Shown: positions 22,652-32,300 of the stretch, one piece after another
Layout: each line of letters begins with the position of its first letter
Numbering within the stretch: the first letter of the stretch is position 1
Assembly: GCA_964023275.1 (NCBI GenBank)
Contig: OZ029921.1
Span: 4,454,455-4,518,454, forward strand
Direction: 5' to 3'
DNA: 64,000 nucleotides
Source: Norana najaformis
Taxonomy: Eukaryota > Annelida > Clitellata > Crassiclitellata > Hormogastridae
Translations under genes and position numbers: made by a program
The notes under the pieces: generated by a model
Database searches by the model: none
Seen by the model: the letters and a program-made list of their open reading frames with translations, nothing else
Told to the model about the DNA's origin: nothing

Positions 22652-22785
22652 TGTATGTATCCACATGTGACTATATACATATATATAGCACTCTGATTAG
22701 CACTTTCATATATATATATATGCATGTATGTATCCACATGTGACTATATACATATATATAGCACTCTGATTAGCACTCATATATA
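22502..22785. repeat. compound (TA)n and ~70-bp tandem repeat
   Basis: ATGCATGTATGTATCC, ACATGTGACTATATACAT and AGCACTCTGATTAGCACT recur three times, separated by (TA)n of different lengths (80 bp in the first gap). Confidence 0.85.
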
Positions 22786-23732
22786 TACGTATCCATATCT
22801 AAATATATATATTTATATAGATCACGATTACCATGTGCGTTTACCATGTACAAGGTCTCGGCTGGAATGTTGTAAGTGCATGGAATGGTAGAATGCCGGC
22901 ATGCAGGGAGTGGCACTTGACTTGGTTGACTGGAGGCAGGTGCGTAAATCTACCGAGACCCGAATAGAAGCCGATAATGGAAATCGCGCTGCTGAGCTAT
23001 AGTTCTCTGTTCCAGGGATTAAGGCCAAGGCGCCGAGGCCTGGCCTTGCACGGCAGAGGCCAAAAAGACCGGTACTGAATGTCAGGCTCGCGCATGCGTG
23101 CTGGTCGTTAGCCTATTTGATACAGCAATAGGCGTCCGTCACTGTATGGTATGGTATGCTAGGCATGGTATGCCATGCATTTTAATATCTTCCGCTGTTT
23201 AACTGCGTGGTATTTTAAAATAAGATACCACATGGGGTGCTGTGTGGTTTGCTGGTATGGTATGTCATGATTTGTGGTTCCTGGTTTGGTATGATATGAT
23301 ACAGACTAGCATGGCTTGATGCGGTATGGGATTTTTATTGTTTTACATACTTATTTTTTAAATTTTTTGATATTTTGTATTATATGTCTAAATGGTAAAG
23401 TGTGATGGTATTAAAGGGTATTGTCTATGGTTACATTGTTTTGGATCATTGTATTAAATTGTATTATGCAGCATAATTAGTCTATTCCGTGCAGAGAATC
23501 CGCGAGCTAGTTAAGCAAAATGTCCCTTCTGAGGAATATCCCGCGTTGCTCTCCCTCTCGCTCTCCCATCCCCGTTTCTTCTTCTTTACGTGGAGTGGAA
23601 TCTGGAGCCTTATGTAGCGCCTATCTGACGCTTTAGACAACAAGCAATGGCGCAGATATGAGAAATAGCGGCGTTGCATTACTAAGTTCTATCTACTGTA
23701 ATATGTGCACTTGCTTGTCTGCGTAGCTGTTA
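22786..23732. other. no gene recognised; ATGGTATG-rich patch
   Basis: 23140-23310 is rich in GGTATGxTATG words. The remainder is unique and non-coding by eye. Confidence 0.4.
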
Positions 23733-23874
23733 CCGTAATCGTAATCGTAAAATCGAGATTTAAACAGCTCTCAACGAAAGCTAAGTCGCGGGAACCAGCT
23801 TATTTACAGGCGCTTAGTCAAAACAAAATCGAGAGGCAAGAAGGGTTAGATTCCAGGTCATATATTCCAAGAGT
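23733..23874 (-). mobile_element. L2-like LINE 3' end, GATTAC tail, joined to (CAGG)n
   Basis: Plus strand begins CGTAATCGTAATCGTAAAAT, then CAACGAAAGCTAAGTCGCGG and AAAACAAAATCGAGAGGCA: the complement of the family 3'UTR. The point where the family reads TCTGACTGCCTGCC is where the array begins. Confidence 0.8.
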
Positions 23875-24145
<271 letters not shown>

Positions 24146-24765
24146 TGCTGTCTCTCTAGATCCGTCCTAAGTAGGACTCCTGTGAGCGATGACATAATTT
24201 ACATGCCATTCACCCTCTTATCGAAGTTTCGTCCTTCAACATGTCGAAAATGCCCTTCTCATCCTAAATCAAACCTCTTACGTAACAGACGCTATTTTCA
24301 TTCGAAGACAACAGCAACTAACATGATGTAACGTCCGCCAGGCTGTCATTGGTCAGTTCGTGAAAAGAAGTCAACTGCCATTGGTCAGCGATTGAAGCAC
24401 GAAGCACCGCCCCTTTGGCTACGTCAAAGCTGATGTAGTGTGTCCGACAAGCGGGACTGGGTTCTCCAAGCGGAGCCCTAAAAGAACAACAGTAAATGCC
24501 AATAAATTAAGTTTAATTGTCTTTAATCACCCCCTATCGGTTGCGGGGTATCTGGGTTAGTATACAATCCATCTGACGCAGTCCAGACCAGACTAAGCGG
24601 GCCTGGGGTAAAAATTTGTTTGTGTCAACGGCTCCGTCGTCGATTTATGGTGGACTTCAGTACGAGTGATGCATTTAGGGTGTTTGTTAGTCCCTCACCC
24701 TTCAAAGTCGTGTCTTCTAAAACATACACTACTGTGGATGGAATGTTCTGTCGTGCGGCACTGTC
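24146..24765. other. no gene recognised
   Basis: Unique sequence. CCAATAAATTAAG at 24499 and neighbouring words give no supportable gene. Confidence 0.4.
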
Positions 24766-24890
24766 CTCTTCTCTGTTCTTCTCTGCTTTCCTCTCCCATT
24801 GTCTCTTATCCTCTTCTCTTTTTTCTGTCTCCTCTGTAAGGAGCCATTTTGGATGCAGATTTGAACCCGACCAATCCGATGGCGCGCTGG
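24766..24890. repeat. direct repeat with tRNA-like B box, copy 1
   Basis: TTCTCTGCTTTCCTCTCCC... to AGATTTGAACCCGACCAA; on the minus strand the end reads as a B box (GGTCGGGTTCAAATC). Nearly identical to 25589-25705. Confidence 0.65.
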
Positions 24891-25029
24891 GTCTCTGATC
24901 CAACGATCACAGTTTCGAGACTGCTTAGTCGTCTCTACGTAACGACCCTGTAAAGGTTGTTCGCGCGCAATTGTCTCGCGCCGCATTTGCAGATTTACTG
25001 ATCTTTTGCGCGTAATAATTCTTCTTCTT

Positions 25030-25420
25030 CAGTGTTCTTCCCTTAGGCAGGTCCAAGAATCCCACGACGCCACTCCTTTCTGTTCTGTGCCGTTTCCTTA
25101 ACTTCTTTGTAGCCCCGTCTTCCTTCTTTATCCATCATCCAGTCCATCAGTATATTTCTTGGTCTTCCTGGAACCTTCTTTTCTTCAATTCTTCCTTCAA
25201 TCACTGTCCTCAGGAGAGAATGTCCAGGTAATATGTGATCAATCCAGTTCATTTGTCTCCTCCTTATTGTATTGACCAGTGTCCTTTCTTCCTGTACCAA
25301 GTGCAACATCTCCTCATTTGTTTTGTAATCCTTCCAGTTGACGTTGGCCAATCTTCTCCATATCCACATTTCAAATGCCAACTGATCTATGCTCGCCTTC
25401 TGGCTTCTCGCGTCGCGTCT
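25030..25420 (-). mobile_element. RTE-type LINE, C-terminal fragment
   Basis: The minus-strand frame shows ANVNWKDYKTNEEMLHLV, RRRQMNWIDHILPG, LLRTVIEGRIEEKKVPGRPR and WRRGILGPA then a stop. This is the C-terminus typical of RTE-like endonuclease/RT proteins, followed by a GAAGAAGAAG tail. Related ends lie at 52019-52083 and 57240-57440. Confidence 0.8.
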
Positions 25421-25588
25421 GTTTTCCCCAAAAAGTGCCCCCAAAAGTAGGCCTATTACCCAACTCCTCCCTCGTCTCTTCCGTTCCCATTCGTTCCCGT
25501 TTGTCTCCTCCCTCCAAACCCCTACCTGGTCTTGTCTACTGTGCTGTGCTCTACTCTCTTCCCTCCCTCTTCTTCCCTCTCCCATCCT

Positions 25589-25705
25589 CTGCTCTTCTCT
25601 GTTCTTCTCTGCTTTCCTCTCCCATTGTATCTTATCCTCTCTTCTTTTTTCTGTCTCCTCTGTAAGGAGCCATTTTGGATGCAGATTTGAACCCGACCAA
25701 GCGAG
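25589..25705. repeat. direct repeat with tRNA-like B box, copy 2
   Basis: Second copy of 24766-24890, about 820 bp away. The pair flanks the RTE fragment. Confidence 0.65.
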
Positions 25706-26473
25706 TCTTGCTGCCTGAATGATTTCTCTCTGCCTGAACCGTAATTCAGCTGATTAATATAGTTATTCTGAAAATCTGCCGACGTCGAACAAGCGCCCAT
25801 TTCATTCCTTATTCTCGCGCCGTAGCCTCCGTAGAGATCTCGGCTAAAATGCAGTAATAACATCAACTAAACGACAAACAACCTTATGTTTTGACAACGA
25901 AAATGATATATGTCGTAGGCCTACTATTCGCGATCAAGTGATGCTAAACAATCTCCTATCTAAGCTTCGTGCGCACTACTTTGGGGGATAGCGCGCACAA
26001 CTATTTTCTTATGGCGCACAAATTTCGTTAGCGTTCATATTATTTCAAACCTAAATTCAGTTCATTCTTACAGCTGCAGGAATATTTAGCGTATTACGTT
26101 CGGAGGGTCAAAGTTTCCGAATCCCAAGTTGCGAAACCCTATGGCGTCACCTCGCCTAGGTTGTGAGGTTTCCTACCAGACATTCAGTAAATGTTGGCAC
26201 AGGTGGGCACCAATTGTCACCGATGGCTCCTCGCAATGGCAAGGTGCGCAGTCTCTATACTCTGAACTCTAGCTCCGAAAGACGGATGCTTCGTGATATA
26301 CAAGTCTAAGCCTGATTGCTACCGCCATTATTGTTGCATGATCGCAAATATATCATGCATACCCGGTCTGCGGTGTAAGTAGTCCTTAGTTTTCATAATG
26401 CAGTCACTGTTAGTCACAAGGCAATTTTACTTTAAAGTGCTGTAGCCTATTCTACTTTACTGGATGCCTTTGC
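25706..26473. other. no gene recognised
   Basis: Unique sequence without splice-supported frames. Confidence 0.4.
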
Positions 26474-26724
26474 CCGGTGCTTTTTTTAGACAAAGGGTTC
26501 CGGAACCGAACAATTATGGAATTTTGTGCTAAGATTTCATTATTTTTATCAATCAATAAACACCGAAAACAGTGTAAAGTTGTAAACACTGAAATTGAAT
26601 TAAAATAAGTTACATTATATTACATAATTAAAAAACAGTAACACGGTTCTTTTATTAAAAACTAAATTATTTTTTTATTAGCCGATAAAAGGTTCCGGAG
26701 CGTTCCGTCTGAAAAAAGCACTGG
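26474..26724. mobile_element. non-autonomous DNA transposon with ~34-bp inverted ends
   Basis: Left end CCGGTGCTTTTTTTAGAC then GGTTCCGGAACC. Right end, reverse-complemented, reads CCAGTGCTTTTTTCAGACGG then GCTCCGGAACC. AT-rich interior without coding potential. Target duplication not evident. Confidence 0.65.
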
Positions 26725-27234
26725 TTCTACCAGTTTTAACACAAAATGATCTGAAAGTAGGTTTTTGGTTAGAAAAACATCTGCGAACGATTTAAGACAA
26801 AGCGGCTAAGCAAAGATTTCGAGATTGAACTGCCAGTCTTGGGTACAAAGCAAACTGTAATGCTCATGGCGAACCTACCATAAGCTGGTAAACACGGACG
26901 AATTATTTAAAACGACACAGGCATCACAGTTAACCTTGTAACATTAACAAGGTAGCCTAATTTAGGCCATAGTACGCAGTTGGCGTGCAGACATCCCAAA
27001 AGAGACGGGAGGAGGTCAATGACAAATGTTGACAGGGGGAGCTAGGGGTTCAAACAGGTCGAAGACAAACGAGAAAATCAGTTTAGATTGTCTTTATTCT
27101 CTGTCTGCTTTATACAACGCGATTTTGTAGCCTTTTAGTTGAAGCCTAACAGATGCACAATCTTGCATAGTGTTGGTCTCAAATATCACCGCCCACGCGG
27201 TAGATCAGTGGGCGAGGGGCGAACATATGGAGGA
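26725..27234. other. no gene recognised
   Basis: Unique AT-rich sequence. Confidence 0.4.
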
Positions 27235-27552
27235 AACATTATCAAACTCATCGATGCTCCACCGCTTGCGATTTCTGCTTCGGCCTTTCACTCGAAGCTG
27301 AAAACATCCCTCTTTCACAGATCCTATCCTGATACCCCTTCTTCCTCTTATCTCTCTCTCCTCTCCAACCCCAAACACCATCCCCCATAGCTGCCACGCT
27401 GTCTCTCCGTCTGACTTTTGGATCTTGACCTGTAACCGAACCCTTTTGCCTATCGATTTTGTTTTGACTGAGCGCCTGTGAATACGCTGGTCCCCGCGAC
27501 GTGGCTTTCGTTGGGCGCTGTAGAAATCTCGGAATTACGATTACGATTACAA
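27235..27552 (+). mobile_element. L2-like LINE 3' end, GATTAC tail
   Basis: Starts within the C-terminal FHSKLKTSLFHRSYPD codons and continues through TTGCCTATCGATTTTGTTTTG and GGGCGCTGTAGAAATCTC to ATTACGATTACGATTAC. Confidence 0.85.
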
Positions 27553-28964
27553 ACACTGATGCTGAAACAGTCTTGATGAAAAAGGCCAAGCCAGTGTGCC
27601 CACGCACACGAATTCTGGTCGTCAGTAGCGCGTCACACCTTGCACGCCCGGCCCTAAAGTATGCGGGGTCCGAGGCAGCAAGTGAAGAGCGGGACCCATG
27701 CAAAAAATTGCATTTCGACATATAGGCCTATTAAAATAATGCGAAATCCATATTACATTGGTTATTGAATACAATTTTACAAAATGTAAATCAGCCTCGA
27801 AAGTGAAAATACTAAAATTTTTACTATGAGAGCAACAATTACAGTTTTATTCGTTTAACTGAATATCTGAAAACTCAAAAAAGGTGTTAATAATTAAAAT
27901 ATTTTGGTATGCTAATTGAAAGTTTGTTTATCAATATATAGACACTAGCATGGGTTGTATCTTCTGCTTCTAACATGTTTTTACTACTCACAAGCGAATC
28001 TTGCGAGCTTTGATGGATGCAAAATCCGCAATGAGTTCATTACAGTCAAGATCGTTAGCAACAGCAGTTTTAAATCAATGTCACTGACAGGTAATTTATT
28101 AGTATGCTATTTTTATCCTGCAGTATAAACAAATTCCCCCAAAAAATAATTCAATTATTATAAAGTTTTCTTAATACTGTTGGTTAAAAAAACAAGCGTT
28201 ACGTAATAGTAGTAAAGGTAGTCGAAATGTTTAGTCAAAAACGCGGGGCCCTGAAATCGCGAGGCCCAAGGCGGTTGCCTCGTTCGCCTTGCCCTAAGGC
28301 CGGGCCTGACACCTAGAATCTAAATATAATATAATCTGAGAACGTCTATACCGCTTCTGGAAAGTGCTTGAAGCATCAGTCGGTGGTCGCTGCGGAGTAA
28401 AATCGACGTGCATGCCAAAATCCAAGGTCGGATCTCACCCAATAAATCTCAGTGAAACGTGAGCAGGATCAAAGCTAGGCCCAGCGTGGGAACAAAATTA
28501 TATTCTTTAACAGTGACCAGTGATACAGAGTCGTAAGAGACACACACCTCTGAACGACGTAGATAAATTCACTCTCTGATCAATAACCTTTATGGGATCA
28601 TTATTGAAATCGGCAATATTTTACTGAGTTGTCCTTATAAATATTAATATATATTAACATAGCAAAATTATAGATAAGGTCTTGCTAATTGCTTTCAAAT
28701 ATAAGTTCAGGTACATTATTTTTGACTCTATTGATGAAAATCTCAAGCGGAACCTGGCGCTATATGGAAACTGATTCCAGAAATATATACATGCGACATC
28801 TAGTGTGCGCGGAACCCTCGGTTTCGTAAATGGTATTAGTTTTCGGTAGCACATAAAAATTGTGCGAAAAGTTGTCTGTAAGAGTATTTATGAGGGTAAA
28901 TAATAAAATCACCGAATTTAAAATTGCTCAAGTTTAGAACAGTTTAGCACTCATAATCTTTGAA
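27553..28964. other. no gene recognised; upstream of the kelch gene
   Basis: Mostly AT-rich unique sequence. 28425-28490 carries a short piece of the repeat seen at 4300. Confidence 0.45.
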
Positions 28965-29005
28965 ATGCGAGATGTTACGGAAATTTCCGGAAATTCTCGC
29001 GCGAA
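28965..29005 (+). promoter_or_regulatory. possible TATA-less promoter of the kelch gene
   Basis: GAAATTTCCGGAAATTCTCGCGCGAAAC combines ETS-like CCGGAAAT and a TCTCGCGCGA core about 110-140 nt before the first ATG. An AG at 29105-29106 could instead be a true acceptor after an unseen leader exon. Confidence 0.3.
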
Positions 29006-29108
29006 ACGGATGAGAGCCTTTGCAACAAAAATCCATTTTTATGCGAAATAGCAAATAAATCGCGTTTTGTGGTTAAAATTCTTTCTAGGTTAACTTTTTA
29101 TTGCAGAG

Positions 29109-29343
29109 ATGGGTAACGAGGGTAGTCATTCGACGACGGAGGGTTGTCAGGGAGAAGGACGATTGGACAATGACTTGCAGGTCCGTTGGCGTAGGGCGGT
29201 TGGTCCCGAAGGTCCCCTCAGTGGACGGGATTGTCACTGTGCCGCAGCTGCTTCCAATGGCCTTCTTTACGTTTTCGGGGGCGTTGTGGAGACGCACAAC
29301 GGAGGCCACGCCGAATCCAATGATCTGCTGGTCTTCATACCAG
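29109..29343 (+). CDS. kelch exon 1 (kelch 1)
   Basis: 235 nt. ATG follows TTGCAG|AG. Encodes MGNEGSHSTTEG and blade 1 (LLYVFGGVV, SNDLLVFIP). Donor CCAG|GTTTCT, phase 1. Upstream coding sequence cannot be excluded because the ATG sits two bases after an acceptor-like site. Confidence 0.82.
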
Positions 29344-32300
29344 GTTTCTCGTTTATTTAAATGCATAAAAAATTAATGATGCTCACTGAACTCAGTTACT
29401 GTATGGCTACGAGAAAAAATGTATTGTTACCAGAGATTTTTAGACCACCACTTTAAGAGCTTTCCAGTCTCTTTGGTACGGAGAAGAATTGGTTTGTAAT
29501 TTCGATGTGCAATTTGAGCATTTGATTTGCAAATATTGAGGTGACAGATACTCTTGTTAATCTTGTGGTGTTTGTTACATGTTTTTACTTTGCTGATTTG
29601 ATTTTTGGTACATTAAACAGAGTTTTTATATTTTATGTCTGGAACTGTGCATTTCAGTCTCGTCTCAAGCAGTTGCAGTATCAAGCAATACTGAATGGTG
29701 TAATTGTTCCTAAACCACTCACTTGGATATGTGATTGTCAGCTTTTCATCTCCAGTGCAACAATTTCAACATGGACATTTGGTCAAATTTATTCAATAGA
29801 GACTGCACAACTGTCTCATAAACTCTAAACACACGTTATTACTTCGACATTTATTAAGTGCCACTATCTAATGACTAAGCATCAGTCGATGGCACTGAGC
29901 AATTGTGAGTGAAGGACTTGCTCAAGTGACTTGCTCAGAGGAGGTTCAAACCCATACTGTCCGTGTTACAAGCCGAGTGCTCTATCCAATCGGCTATTGT
30001 GCTCCATCAAATGCACATCTTTTAATTGGACTAATATTTATGTTATGCATTCCGAAAAGGTAACATCAGTCATTAGATAGTGGGTAGCTTATAAGTTAAA
30101 CAGTAACTTTTCAGTTGAAAAGTAACTTAACTTATCAGTTAAAAGGTAACTTATGAGTTAAAAAGTAACTTATCGGTGATTTGTTAGATGACAAATGATT
30201 ATGTCTGCTATGTTCCAGAAACAGAGTCCTGGAGAGTTGTAGAAGCGAAGGGAGATGTACCTTCACCGCGAACAAGTGCTTCTTTGGCTGCGGTTGACGA
30301 CAGGCTGTATCTCTTCGGAGGCCTAAGTCAGGCCGGAGGATGGATGAACAGTGTTTTCATGTTTAATACAGGTTCACTTTGTTCTACTCAGCACGTTTAG
30401 TCTTTAATTTTGCTAAAGTTATGTACTATACTGTACCCTTCTTGGCTGTTAATTTAGTTTTGACTGAGCACCTGTGAATAAGCTGGTTCCCGTGACTTAA
30501 CTTTCATTGGGCGCTGTAGAAATCTCGAGTTTACGATTATGTTTACTAATAGCAAAATCATTCGTGCATAAGATCTGAAACATTCCTGGATTTGGAGGAG
30601 CATTCAGCAAACAGAGCTTCATATGCAGTATTTCATTTATCTCACAGGAGCTTTAATGCGGCCTTCAGTACATATTGAATTTAAGCACAAGTTGTAAGTT
30701 GATGCAATTTGTGAGGGGAACTTCACTCCCTATCAGCCAGTGAAGATACTCCGTGCATTTTGCTCCTGCCATTAGGGTTTCACTCGCTGTTGCCAGCCAC
30801 AGACTGCATCTCGATTATCGAATCTAGTGACTTATGTAGCAGCGCTATCGTAATGCCCAAAGCATCAGTCGATGGTCGCTTCAAATCAGAATCACAATCC
30901 AAAATTGTAGTCCACTGGAGAAGCCAGGTTGAATTCTGATTAGTGAGAGATTATGTTAGGCTTTACCAAAAACAAGGTCTGCCCAGAGGAAGGTATAGTG
31001 AAGGTGAGTTGATGTGCATAAGCGTTGGGTGACAAGTGATGTACTTGCTTAATGAGTTACTAATTTACCCTTTCTAGGCACCAGTTTACTTATTTAATCT
31101 AACAAGTTACTAATTTACCCTTTCTTATTTACCCTTGTTTACCAGGCACAAGCACTTGGACTCATCTGACCGTTTCCGGTTCAGCCCCAAGTCCACGAGA
31201 TAAACAAATGACAGCAACGATCAATCAAAAGATATATGTTTTTGGAGGATTTGGTCCAAAAACTGCTCCTCAGGTAAACTTTTGAGTTCTCTGGTGCTGC
31301 GTCTGACCTCGTCTATCTTACAAGATGTCTGTCTTCCAAAGAATCATTGAGCTGATTTTAATATTTATAATTGATGACCTCTTTAGCACAGTCCTCATAA
31401 TTCACAAGGCATCAGTTGATAAATTCTTCATCTGTGGCATGCTCCTCTCTGGAGAGTTGCTATTTGCGTAACGTGTAACCAGCCGTCTCTATTCTGTTCT
31501 CTTCTCCAGGCCGTATGTAACCTGAAGTTCAGTGGGTTTAGGTCAGCTTCCACCGTTCTTCGCCATTTATGGCAAGGGCGTCCAACAGGTCTCCTCTGGC
31601 CTCTTGGAGGGCTGGAAATCGTTGCTCGCAAGGCCCTGGCATGAGTGACGTATACAAACAAATCGATGGCTTTACTGTTAATAATCGTTTTTTCTTCTTT
31701 TTTGTCTTTTTGAAAGGAAAATGAGGATGCAGAACTTGAAGAGGACGAAGAGGAAGAGGAATCAGATGGAGGAAATAACAGCCTTGAAGAAACTCAGGAA
31801 GCTGCTAAGTTCGGATGGTTTGACGACTTATTTGTGTTTGATACTGGTGAGAGAGAGTTTTACCTGTATTGTAAACAATCCTTTGCCATATGTTATAGCA
31901 AGCTGTGCTCCATCTTATCTCAGGGAGCTGTGTTTCTTTGTCCAGGCCTGGCCGCTGATCCCTTCGCTCTGCTGACCTGGTTAGCCTTCTGACCCTAGTA
32001 GAAGCTTTACTGTGCTTAGCGCATCTTTATGGAATAGATTGCTTAGCAACTTATGACTTTATGGTTTTTCTTTGCCTCTTTTTTATAAGTGCTTTAAAAC
32101 AGAATTGTTGTTTATTGTGGTCCTGTGTTGTCAGATTAGGAGGGCTTCTGAGGAGGCTCTATATAAATCTCTGATTACAGTTACAGGTATTCTTGTGCTT
32201 AAGAAATGCTTTACCTATCAATCTTGCCTCAACCCTGCACTGCTTGTGTTAATTTACTGTGCTATACCTTGTGTAAGGCAGACAAAATGTTACAGTTAAA

